DNA of 64,000 nucleotides from Rhodobacter capsulatus (GTDB taxonomy: Bacteria > Pseudomonadota > Alphaproteobacteria > Rhodobacterales > Rhodobacteraceae). The notes under the pieces are model-generated. The model worked only from the letters and a program-made list of their open reading frames with translations, did no database searches and was not told the origin of the DNA. The translations under genes were made by a program, and so were the position numbers. Below are positions 28,115-35,635 of this stretch, piece after piece. Location: positions 1 to 64,000 of the forward strand of contig NZ_SWJZ01000056.1 of assembly GCF_005144475.1 (NCBI RefSeq), in the 5' to 3' direction. Within the stretch, counting starts at the first letter, position 1; every line of letters begins with the position of its first letter.

Positions 28115-30025
28115 CTGTCTGACACCCTGTTCGAGCGGATCACCACCTGGGAGGCCCTCGATCGGGCCTGGGCCAAGGTGCGCGCCAATGGCGGCGGTGC
28201 CGGGGGCGACGGTGTCACGCTCGACGATTTCGCGCAAGCCGCTGCGGCGCGGCTGTCGGCCCTTTCGGCGGCCTTGCGGGCCGGGATCTACCACCCCGCG
28301 CCGCTGCGCCGCCTCGACATCGCCAAACCCGACGGCGGCAGCCGACCGCTGGCGATTCCCGCCATCCTCGATCGCATCGCGCAAACCGCCGTCGCGCAGG
28401 CGCTCTCGCCGATCTTCGAGCGCGAATTTTCCGACGCCAGCTTTGGCTATCGCCCGAACCGCTCGGTCCGCATGGCGGTCGAGCGCATCGCGATGCTGCG
28501 CCGACGCGGCTTTACCCATGTCGTCGAAGGCGACATCGTGCGCTATTTCGAGAATGTCCCCCATGATCCGCTGCTGACGCTGCTCGAGACGCAGCTGCCC
28601 GATGAGCCGCGCCTGTGTGCGTTGATCGGGCTATGGCTGGAACATGGCGGGCAGATGCTGGGCACCCCGGGGCGCGGGCTGGCGCAGGGCTCGCCGCTGT
28701 CGCCGCTGCTCTCGAACCTCTATCTTGACAGCTTCGACGACACCTTGACCGCCGAGGCGGCGCTGGTGCGCTTTGCCGATGATTTCATCCTGTTGACCCG
28801 CAAGGAGGCCGATGCCCATGCGGCGCTGGCGCGGGCGGCCGAGGAACTGGCGGCCCGCGGTCTTGCCGTTGATGCGGCAGGCTCCAAAGTCACGGATTTC
28901 GACGCGGGCTTCGCCTTTCTCGGGCATCTGTTCCTGCGCTCGCTGGTGCTCAAGTCCGAAGGGGCCGATCCCGTTCCCGCGCCCGCATCCGGGGCCGAAA
29001 CCGAAACCGATGCGGGATATGACCCCGGTCCCCGGGTGTTGCGCCTGTTCGAGCCGGGGCGCCGGCTTGGGCTGGGCAACGACAGTTTCCGGGTGCTTGC
29101 CCCCGATGGCGCGGTGCTGGTGCAACTGGCGCAACACCGCGTCGGGCGTATCGAGATCGGGCCTTGTGCCGGCATCGACGATGACGCGCTGCGCCAGGCG
29201 CTCGGTGCGGGGATCGAGATCGCCCATCTGGATGGGCTGGGTCAGGTTCTGGGCACCACCATGCCGGCGGCGGGCGATCATGGCGCGTTGCATCTTGCGC
29301 AGGCGCGGGTGGTGCTTGATCCGGCACTTCGGTTGGCGTTGGCGCTTCAGCTGGTGTCGGGGCGGATCCGCAACCAGCGCGCCCGGCTGCAGGTGCTCAA
29401 CCGCCGCGCCGAAACCGCCAAGGCGGTCAAGGCTGCGCAGGAGCTGGGCATCTGCCTGCGGCGCCTGCGCGGGGTCAAGACGCTCGAGGCGCTGCGCGGC
29501 GTCGAGGGGCTGGCCGCCGCAGTCTATTGGCCCGCGCTGGCGTCGCTCTGCGCGGGGGCGCCGAAACGCTTCACCCGGCAACGCCCGGCGCGCGATGCGT
29601 TGAACGCGGTGCTCAACTACCTCTGTGCTCTGCTGGAACGCGACATCCGCGCCGCGATCCTGTCGGCGGGGCTGCATCCGGGTTTCGGCGTCCTGCACGC
29701 CAGCACCGATCGCGGCGAGGGGTGCGTCTACGATCTGATGGAGGGGTTCCGCGCCCTTCTGACCGAGGGGGTGGCGGTGACGCTGTTCAACCGCAAGGTC
29801 CTGCGCCCCGAGCATTTCACCGAAGATGGTGCGCGCATTTCCCCGGCCGGGCAACGCGCGATCATCGAGGGGTATGAGGCCGCGCTTGACCGGGTCGTGC
29901 GCTCGAACCACAGCGGCGCGCGGCACAAGCTGCGCGTGGTCATGCGCGAAGAGGCCCGCGCCTTTGCCCGCCATTGCCGCGCCCCCGACCAGGGCAGCTT
30001 CGAGCCGCAGGTTCAGGACTACTGA
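28115..30025 (+). CDS. cas1: Reverse transcriptase-Cas1 fusion
   Basis: An adaptation integrase fused to a group-II-intron-like reverse transcriptase, 636 residues. The RT part (1 to about 290) has GDIVRYFENVPHD, GLAQGSPLSPLLSNLYLD and the catalytic FADD at residues 220-223. The Cas1 part has the conserved VEGLAAAVYW (Glu), GFGVLHAS (His) and CVYDLMEGF (Asp). No Cas6 domain is fused. It should add spacers from RNA as well as DNA. The start is probably CTG at 28115: GAGG lies five bases upstream, and the site aligns with the cas2 ATG in a duplicated upstream block. The open frame further upstream runs through the array. Confidence 0.93.
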   Translation: MSDTLFERITTWEALDRAWAKVRANGGGAGGDGVTLDDFAQAAAARLSALSAALRAGIYHPAPLRRLDIAKPDGGSRPLAIPAILDRIAQTAVAQALSPIFEREFSDASFGYRPNRSVRMAVERIAMLRRRGFTHVVEGDIVRYFENVPHDPLLTLLETQLPDEPRLCALIGLWLEHGGQMLGTPGRGLAQGSPLSPLLSNLYLDSFDDTLTAEAALVRFADDFILLTRKEADAHAALARAAEELAARGLAVDAAGSKVTDFDAGFAFLGHLFLRSLVLKSEGADPVPAPASGAETETDAGYDPGPRVLRLFEPGRRLGLGNDSFRVLAPDGAVLVQLAQHRVGRIEIGPCAGIDDDALRQALGAGIEIAHLDGLGQVLGTTMPAAGDHGALHLAQARVVLDPALRLALALQLVSGRIRNQRARLQVLNRRAETAKAVKAAQELGICLRRLRGVKTLEALRGVEGLAAAVYWPALASLCAGAPKRFTRQRPARDALNAVLNYLCALLERDIRAAILSAGLHPGFGVLHASTDRGEGCVYDLMEGFRALLTEGVAVTLFNRKVLRPEHFTEDGARISPAGQRAIIEGYEAALDRVVRSNHSGARHKLRVVMREEARAFARHCRAPDQGSFEPQVQDY

Positions 30026-30090
30026 GCCACGCCCTCCCACCCCGCCGCCCGCAGGAGCACGGCAGCCGGATCCCTTTGGCGGAGATCATG

Positions 30091-30264
30091 GCTCCGATCC
30101 GCATTCATGCGGGCGTGGTCGTGCCACCTATGAAATTCTCGATGTTCCTGAACGCCACGTCTCAATCCGCATTCATGCGGGCGTGGTCGTGCCACTTAGA
30201 TACAGAAGGAGGCCAAAATGGCCCAAGGTCTCAATCCGCATTCATGCGGGCGTGGTCGTGCCAC
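30091..30264 (-). CRISPR. CRISPR array 3 (3 repeats, 2 spacers)
   Basis: Repeats begin at 30091 (degenerate first six bases), 30159 and 30228; spacers are 31 and 32 bp. The repeat is the same as in array 2 and read on the minus strand, with its leader on the right. In the + strand, spacer 1 begins CTATGAAATTCTCG, an ATG with open frame, and spacer 2 contains GAAGGAGGCCAAAATG, a ribosome binding site with start codon. Confidence 0.95.
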
Positions 30265-30426
30265 TCACCCTCTGCAATCCGCGCGCGGAAATCAAGGAAA
30301 AACTGGCTTTTCCAACCCTCGGCACCGCCAAGACCGACGGAACCCGCAAAACCTTCGGATTTCTTGCGTTGCGAGCGGATTTCCATAATAATCGCGGCCT
30401 GTTAGCGGTTTTCCAACGAGGATTGC
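30265..30426. promoter_or_regulatory. Leader of array 3 and upstream region of cas2
   Basis: A duplicate of the array 2 leader. The 65 bases next to the array differ from those at 27953 by only a few changes, and the block again ends in TTTTCCAACGAGG just before the start codon of cas2. It should drive array 3 leftward and cas2 rightward. Confidence 0.65.
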
Positions 30427-30717
30427 ATGGCCAGGGGCGAAATGCTGACCGTCTTTTCCTACGACATCGGCGCCAATCGCAAAAGACGAAAAGCCGCAGC
30501 CATCCTTGAGGAGGCGGCCAGCCGGGTGCAGAAATCGGTCTTTGAAACCCGGATGTCGCGCAACCGCGCCCAGGCGGTGGCGCAGCGCGTGGCGGCGCTG
30601 CTCGACCCGGGCGACAGCCTGCGGGTCTATGTTCTGGGCGCCGACGGCGAGACCAGCAGCCGGGTCTATGGCGATGCCGTGCCGCTGGAGCCCGAAGGCG
30701 ACCACTGGCTGTTCTGA
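30427..30717 (+). CDS. cas2: Cas2, CRISPR adaptation protein
   Basis: A 96-residue protein of normal Cas2 size with ferredoxin-like fold. The N-terminus MLTVFSYDIGANRKRRKAA, followed by ASRVQKSVFETRM, is the Cas2 pattern, with the conserved Asp after FSY. It bridges Cas1 dimers in the spacer-integration complex. It sits downstream of RT-cas1, separated by array 3 and its leader. Start ATG at 30427 follows ACGAGG. Confidence 0.94.
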   Translation: MARGEMLTVFSYDIGANRKRRKAAAILEEAASRVQKSVFETRMSRNRAQAVAQRVAALLDPGDSLRVYVLGADGETSSRVYGDAVPLEPEGDHWLF

Positions 30718-30849
30718 GCCGCGACACGGCCCGCTGGCTCTGGCCCTTTGTGCGGAAAGCTGACAGGATCGGTCGTGCGGCCTTTCGGGGCAAGGACATT
30801 TCAACGAACCCGATCGGGGGCCGTCGCGGTCCCGTTTGCAAGGTGTTTC

Positions 30850-31713
30850 ATGGCGACGACGATTTACGATGCCTTCAATCAGTTCAGATCGAACCTGGAA
30901 ATCACCAGCCTGCAGGAAAGCACGACCTCCACGCGTCAGCAAAACGTGCGCGAGGCAGTCGAGGCCGATTTTTCGGTGCAGGAGTCGTTTCTGGCGGGGT
31001 CTTACCGGCGTCACACGATGATCGCGCCACTGAACGCGGCGGATATCGATGTGTTTGTGGTGCTGCATCCGAAATACCATGCTCCGCTGGGACAACGCGA
31101 TCTTTTGTCGGCGCTCATGACGACGCTGAAGAAAAAGTATCCAAGGACGCCAAAGATCAAACCCGACGGGCAGGCGGTGACGATCACCTTCACCGATTTC
31201 GAAGTCGACGTGGTGCCCGGGTTTTACCAAGTAGGTGGCGGGTTTCTTATTCCCGACGCCGGACTGAATCGCTGGATTGCCACGGACCCGAAACGCCACG
31301 TGGAAATGTGGTCGATAGTGAACAAGGGCCACAACGGGATGATGGTTCCCCTGATCAAGATGATGAAATGCTGGAACCGGCAGCAGAGGTATCCGCTGCG
31401 GTCGTTTCACCTTGAAGTGATGGTCATGCATGTTCTCCAAGGTATCGTCATCACGGACTATCCCAGCGGTGTTCGCTGGGCCTTTGACAAGATGCGAGGC
31501 GCGATCCGGGCGAGGATCGCCGATCCTGCGGGATACAGCGATGACATTGCGCCGGGGCTTTCGCCCATGGACAGGGAAAGGCTTGCACGCCGGTTGGATG
31601 CCGCGTTCAACACCGCGATGCAAGCCGAGAGCAATGCTCAATACGGGAATGTAAAGACCTCCATGGATTTCTGGAGAAGCCTGTTCGGAGATTTCTTTCC
31701 GGCGTACGGCTAG
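30850..31713 (+). CDS. CD-NTase (SMODS) nucleotidyltransferase, orphan
   Basis: A 287-residue cGAS/DncV-like nucleotidyltransferase. It has the GS motif in FLAGSYRRHTMIAPL, the first two catalytic Asp in NAADIDVFVVL and the third in DFEVDVVPGF. The C-terminal helical region fits the usual domain. Such enzymes make cyclic oligonucleotides in CBASS defence. No effector or ancillary CBASS gene is next to it: cas2 is upstream and the integrase is convergent downstream. I chose ATG at 30850 because the upstream extension has no match to the family. It could be a CBASS remnant or feed a CRISPR effector (inference). Confidence 0.85.
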   Translation: MATTIYDAFNQFRSNLEITSLQESTTSTRQQNVREAVEADFSVQESFLAGSYRRHTMIAPLNAADIDVFVVLHPKYHAPLGQRDLLSALMTTLKKKYPRTPKIKPDGQAVTITFTDFEVDVVPGFYQVGGGFLIPDAGLNRWIATDPKRHVEMWSIVNKGHNGMMVPLIKMMKCWNRQQRYPLRSFHLEVMVMHVLQGIVITDYPSGVRWAFDKMRGAIRARIADPAGYSDDIAPGLSPMDRERLARRLDAAFNTAMQAESNAQYGNVKTSMDFWRSLFGDFFPAYG

Positions 31714-31725
31714 CGATTGGGGCCC

Positions 31726-33129
31726 TCAGCGATCTTTGCCAGAACGCTTTCCGGACCGCCGTTCTTTGGGTTCCTTCAAACTCGGCGCGTTCGTTTCGAT
31801 GTAATCAAGCGCGGCGGCCAGTTGATTCAACGCCGATTTCTGGGGGTCTTCGATATGGTCCAAGAGATGCCCAGAGGCGAAGTAATGTTCCAAAGACCGG
31901 GTCGTCCCCTCGTCCGTTGAGGGCGCGTTATGGGCGAGGATTTCATCGATCACGCGCGGCGAGACCTGCAACGCTTTGAGAATTGTCGCTCCTGTTCGCC
32001 GCAGGTCATGCCGATGCCAATTGTGGGTTCCGCTCTCCCTGTGTATGGCGCGTGTCATTCGGTCCCAATTGCCCAGACGGCCTCCCGTGGCATTCTGAAA
32101 GACATAGTCGTCGGGCCGACGGTTCTGATAGGTCGGCAGCGACCGCAGCAAGGCAATCGCCGCATCTGACAGCGGCAGGTTTTGTTGCCGCACCGGCCCC
32201 TGGATCGTCTTGACCCGCGGCTTGTGCCAGATGCCAAGGTTGTCACGGAAATCTCGCCAGCGCATCGCTTCGAGTTCACCGCGACGCGCCAAGGTCAGCA
32301 GCAAGAAACGACAGGCAAGGGGGCGGATGTCGTCGATCGGCGCCACACGCATCCCAAGCCGCGTAGGTGCGGGCCATTTCAACAGTTGCAGCACGGCTCC
32401 AAGCTCGGTGTGGTTCAGGGCCCGATCGCGCCGCCCGGTAATTACCGGATCGCTCGATGCCGGATCAGCCGTCTTGCGCAGATCCACGACATCCAGACTT
32501 ACCGGACGCCCGAGCCCCTCTTTTTCGAACGGGGCACGATGTGCGCACCAATCCAGAACGGGCAGGAGATACGCCCGCGCTCTCGAAACCTGTCCGTTCG
32601 CCGACGCGCGACCGGATTTCGGGATGTAATTCCGCATCGCCTGTGCGAAGTCTCGTGCGGTCAGTTCCGTAACATGCGCCGACAGAAGAGAGGCGAACAC
32701 GCCCTCGATCCGCCGTCGGGCGTCACCCGGTCGGCCAGTTTTGGTTCGCTCCCAGATGCCACGACTTGGCGCCATCTCCCTCTCGTATTCTTCTATGATA
32801 GCGGCAAGGGTCGGGATCGCCTCACCGTCCTGCGCCTGAGAGGCCGCGATGGATTTTTGCGCTTTCGCAGTTATGTCATCGCCATTGCGTACACGGATAC
32901 GATATTCGGCGGCCAAGGCGCGGGCATCAGCGAGACCGAGGTCAGGGTAATGACCTAGGACAGCGCCCTGCAACCGCCCAATTGGGTCACGCAGTCGAAA
33001 CGCGAACGTAATTTTGCCGCTGGGGTATGCCCTCACCAACAGCCCTGTTTCCCGCGTATCGGATATTTCTGTCCGTGCCTCGACTTTCAGCCCGCGCAGG
33101 TATGCAACAGTGAGTTCGCGCTGTGCCAT
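31726..33129 (-). CDS. P4-type tyrosine integrase of the island
   Basis: A 467-residue integrase. It has an N-terminal arm-binding domain of the DUF4102 type (LTVAYLRGLKVEARTEISDT to about residue 90), a core-binding domain, then the catalytic domain. This contains LARRGELEAMRW (Arg I), WHRHDLRRTGATI (H-x-L-R), ILAHNAPST and SLEHYFASG with the Tyr nucleophile. I chose ATG at 33129 because AAGGAG lies upstream at 33139-33144. It is transcribed inward from the attR end and is the most likely integrase for the tRNA-Phe site, although it lies at the end away from the intact tRNA gene. Confidence 0.93.
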   Translation of the reverse strand: MAQRELTVAYLRGLKVEARTEISDTRETGLLVRAYPSGKITFAFRLRDPIGRLQGAVLGHYPDLGLADARALAAEYRIRVRNGDDITAKAQKSIAASQAQDGEAIPTLAAIIEEYEREMAPSRGIWERTKTGRPGDARRRIEGVFASLLSAHVTELTARDFAQAMRNYIPKSGRASANGQVSRARAYLLPVLDWCAHRAPFEKEGLGRPVSLDVVDLRKTADPASSDPVITGRRDRALNHTELGAVLQLLKWPAPTRLGMRVAPIDDIRPLACRFLLLTLARRGELEAMRWRDFRDNLGIWHKPRVKTIQGPVRQQNLPLSDAAIALLRSLPTYQNRRPDDYVFQNATGGRLGNWDRMTRAIHRESGTHNWHRHDLRRTGATILKALQVSPRVIDEILAHNAPSTDEGTTRSLEHYFASGHLLDHIEDPQKSALNQLAAALDYIETNAPSLKEPKERRSGKRSGKDR

Positions 33130-33169
33130 CGGCTTTGTCTCCTTGATGCCGATTGATCGCATATCTCGG

Positions 33170-33191
33170 CCCGTGGCACAACGGTGGCACA
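33170..33191 (+). repeat. Right copy of the 22-bp subterminal repeat
   Basis: Identical to 2408-2429, with GTGGCACAACGGTGGCAC at its core. It lies 41 bases upstream of the integrase start and 150 bases inside attR, so it could be an integrase arm site or the operator of the integrase gene (inference). Confidence 0.7.
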
Positions 33192-33341
33192 GAATGCGCG
33201 CGGTATGGCGATGTCACAAGAAGAGAGTTGATCGACTGTTGGAAATATTTTATGTCATCAATACAATGATCTAAGCGGAAAAACTATTTCCAGGATTGCC
33301 TCATGTCGGCTCATCGAAGGCTAAGATTTAATGCCCTTGCA

Positions 33342-33393
33342 CGGATTGAAAATCCGCGTGTCGCTGGTTCGATTCCGGCTCTGGGCACCACTT
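33342..33393 (+). repeat. Right attachment site, attR
   Basis: An exact 52-bp copy of the tRNA-Phe 3' part at 2279-2330. The sequence before it does not complete a tRNA, so only a 3' fragment is present, as expected at the distal end of an island. Confidence 0.93.
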
Positions 33394-33540
33394 CAAACAC
33401 CTGATAACAAAAACCACCTAATTTCGACTTGTGCCGGTCGCGTCATTTAGCTCGCGTTCAGGGCACCATTGCCCGCTCGTCAGGGGCTTTTGCGCAGCTC
33501 ACGCCTGAGGCATGAGCCCCCCCCCCTTTCCGCTTCGGGA

Positions 33541-33955
33541 TCAGGCCATACGGACGATCTCGGCCGTCCCGAGGGCCGAGAAGCGGCAGATGACCGAGCG
33601 GCAAGTGCCATTGGGTCAAATCCCGCCGCGAAGGATGCGGAACTGGATTTCGGCGGTCTTGGCGATCATTCAGCGATACGTGCCCCGAAGTCCCTGAGCC
33701 GCGCAGGTGAGGGCAGCTTCGCTTCGATCCGGCTTCGGACATGGTATCCGATCCAGCGTTTCCAGAACGCCCGTCCGTGGCGGCGCATGACGCGGAGGGT
33801 TTCGTTTCGGGCGATTGCGGCAAGGCCGTCCTCTTTCCACGGGTGCCCGGTCTTGCGGATCGGGATGATCGCGGCACCGCCGTCGGCGGCCACGGTGCCG
33901 ATCCGCGCGCCTTCCGGGATCTGGTTGAGCCCCCCCGGCGGCATCGGGCTGTCGC
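33541..33955 (-). pseudogene. IS5-family transposase remnant
   Basis: Fragments of an IS5-type transposase are readable in several frames on the minus strand: IPEGARIGTVAADGG, AAIIPIRKTGHPWKED, GRAFWKRWIGYHVRSRIEAK, then after a frameshift AKTAEIQFRI, and finally RFSALGTAEIVRMA with a stop. The order matches the C-terminal half of these transposases, but with internal deletions, frameshifts and no N-terminal half. It lies just outside attR and is not functional. Confidence 0.78.
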
Positions 33956-34322
33956 CGTCGCCGCCGGAAGATGGCTTGCTGCTGCAAAACCGCCAACTAC
34001 ATGAATTCAAACAGGGACTCCTCAACAGCCAAAGCTGTGCGACACCCGCTCGGAGAATATAATTCTATAAACACGACAAACTAAGGCGCGATTATTTCCT
34101 TGCTAATCCCGACTAACTCGGTGGATATTATTTACATCACGCCGATCACCCGCCGGAAAGGAGATGCCGATGATCCGCCATGTTCAGACCGCTCCCGCCG
34201 CATGCCTGCGCGCGCCGATGCGGGAGATGACTTGCCTCGGCCCGCGCCATCCGGGCCCCCACGCTCCGGGTCCGGTTCCGTCCCGCCCGCTTCCGCCCCT
34301 CTTTTCCTGATCGAGAGACACC

Positions 34323-35438
34323 ATGCTCACCACGATTTCGCTGTCCCGCCACATCACCGCCCAGGGCCACAAGACCGCAGACCATGCCGACGGCCGCGTC
34401 ACCATCGCCGATGGTGCCCGTCGCCTGACCGGCTGGCCGATCGCCCGGATCGCCCGCACCACCACCGCGCTGGTGGCGCTGCTGCTGGCGGGCCTCGTCG
34501 CCACGCCGCAGCTGCAGGCCGAAACCCTGCTCAACGTCAGCTACGACCCGACGCGCGAACTTTACCGCGAGGTCAATGCCGCCTTCACCGACTGGTGGAC
34601 CGCGCAGGGCCATGACGCGCCGCAGATCGAGACCTCGCATGGCGGCTCGGGGGCGCAGGCCCGCGCGGTGATCGAGGGGCTGAACGCCCAGGTCGTCACG
34701 CTCGCGCTGGCCTCCGACATCGACAAGATCGCCAAGGCGGGCAAGCTGCCCAAGGACTGGCAGGGCAAGCTGCCGCACAATTCCTCGCCCTATACCTCGA
34801 CCATCGTCTTCCTGGTGCGCGAGGGCAACCCGAAGGGGATCAAGGATTGGGGCGATCTGGTCAAGGAGGGGGTCGAGGTGATCACGCCGAACCCGAAAAC
34901 CTCGGGCGGGGCGCGGTGGAACTATCTGGCCGCCTGGGCCTGGGCGGAAAAGAACGGTCAGGATCCGAAGGCCTTCCTGCATGACCTGTTCGCCCATGTG
35001 CCGGTGCTGGACAGCGGCGCGCGCGGGGCGACGACGACCTTTGCCCAGCGCGGCATCGGCGATGTGCTGCTGGCCTGGGAAAACGAGGCGTACCTGTCGC
35101 TGAAGGAGCTGGGCGACGATCAGTTCGACATCGTCGTGCCCTCGGTCTCGGTTCTGGCCGAGCCGCCCGTCGCGCTGGTCGAGGGCAACATCGCCAATGA
35201 CGATCAGAAGGAGCTGGCGACGGCCTATCTGAGCTTCCTTTACAGCCCCGAGGGCCAGGCGATCGCCTACAAGAACTTCTATCGCGCCTGGGATGCCTCG
35301 AAGGCCGATCCGGCCGATGTGGCGCGGTTCCCGAAGCTTGACCTTGTGGACATCGCGCATTTCGGCGGCTGGGGCAAAGCGCAGCCCGAGCATTTCGGCG
35401 ACGGCGGCATCTTCGACCAGATCTACACCGCGAAATAA
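34323..35438 (+). CDS. sbp: Sulfate/thiosulfate ABC transporter substrate-binding protein
   Basis: A periplasmic binding protein of 371 residues in the sulfate family. The mature part starts near [20 protein letters not shown] and has the family blocks [29 protein letters not shown] and [16 protein letters not shown], the last for oxyanion binding. The signal sequence [20 protein letters not shown] is preceded by an unusually long 45-residue polar stretch, so a later start could be the true one; I kept ATG at 34323, preceded by GAGAG. No permease or ATPase gene is nearby, so it must work with components encoded elsewhere. A terminator follows. Confidence 0.88.
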   Translation: MLTTISLSRHITAQGHKTADHADGRVTIADGARRLTGWPIARIARTTTALVALLLAGLVATPQLQAETLLNVSYDPTRELYREVNAAFTDWWTAQGHDAPQIETSHGGSGAQARAVIEGLNAQVVTLALASDIDKIAKAGKLPKDWQGKLPHNSSPYTSTIVFLVREGNPKGIKDWGDLVKEGVEVITPNPKTSGGARWNYLAAWAWAEKNGQDPKAFLHDLFAHVPVLDSGARGATTTFAQRGIGDVLLAWENEAYLSLKELGDDQFDIVVPSVSVLAEPPVALVEGNIANDDQKELATAYLSFLYSPEGQAIAYKNFYRAWDASKADPADVARFPKLDLVDIAHFGGWGKAQPEHFGDGGIFDQIYTAK

Positions 35439-35471
35439 GCCCGGCCCCGGCCCGGCCCCGACCCAGCTTGC

Positions 35472-35500
35472 GGCGCCCCTTCGGGGGCGCCTTTCGTTTT
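35472..35500 (+). terminator. Rho-independent terminator of sbp
   Basis: GGCGCCCC, loop TTC and GGGGGCGCC are followed by TTTCGTTTT, 33 bases after the sbp stop. Confidence 0.8.
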
Positions 35501-35635
35501 GCCGCAACGGCATCGGGGCTTGCGCGCATCAACGCTTCCTTGTCGGTTTTCCTGCCCTATGATCGCGCGAACGTTCGGCAAGAGCGTCCCGAATCAATCC
35601 GTCCGACGCCCGGAACCGCGACAAAGGGAGAGACG

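Larger units (their letters stand above)
2279..33393. mobile_element. 31-kb defence island integrated in tRNA-Phe
   Basis: The region is bounded by 52-bp direct repeats of the tRNA-Phe 3' end. It holds recombinase genes at both ends (2433-6607 and 31726-33129). The cargo is almost purely defence: a type I restriction-modification system, a type III CRISPR-Cas system with RT-Cas1, and a CD-NTase. No structural phage or conjugation genes are seen, so it looks like a genomic island or satellite rather than a prophage or a complete conjugative element. Base composition is uneven: the recombinase operon is clearly less GC-rich than the core. Confidence 0.92.

Noticed and set aside
33343-33391. A second tRNA-Phe gene at the right end of the island
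   Set aside because: Only the 3' part is present; the acceptor 5' strand and D arm are missing. It is the att duplicate.
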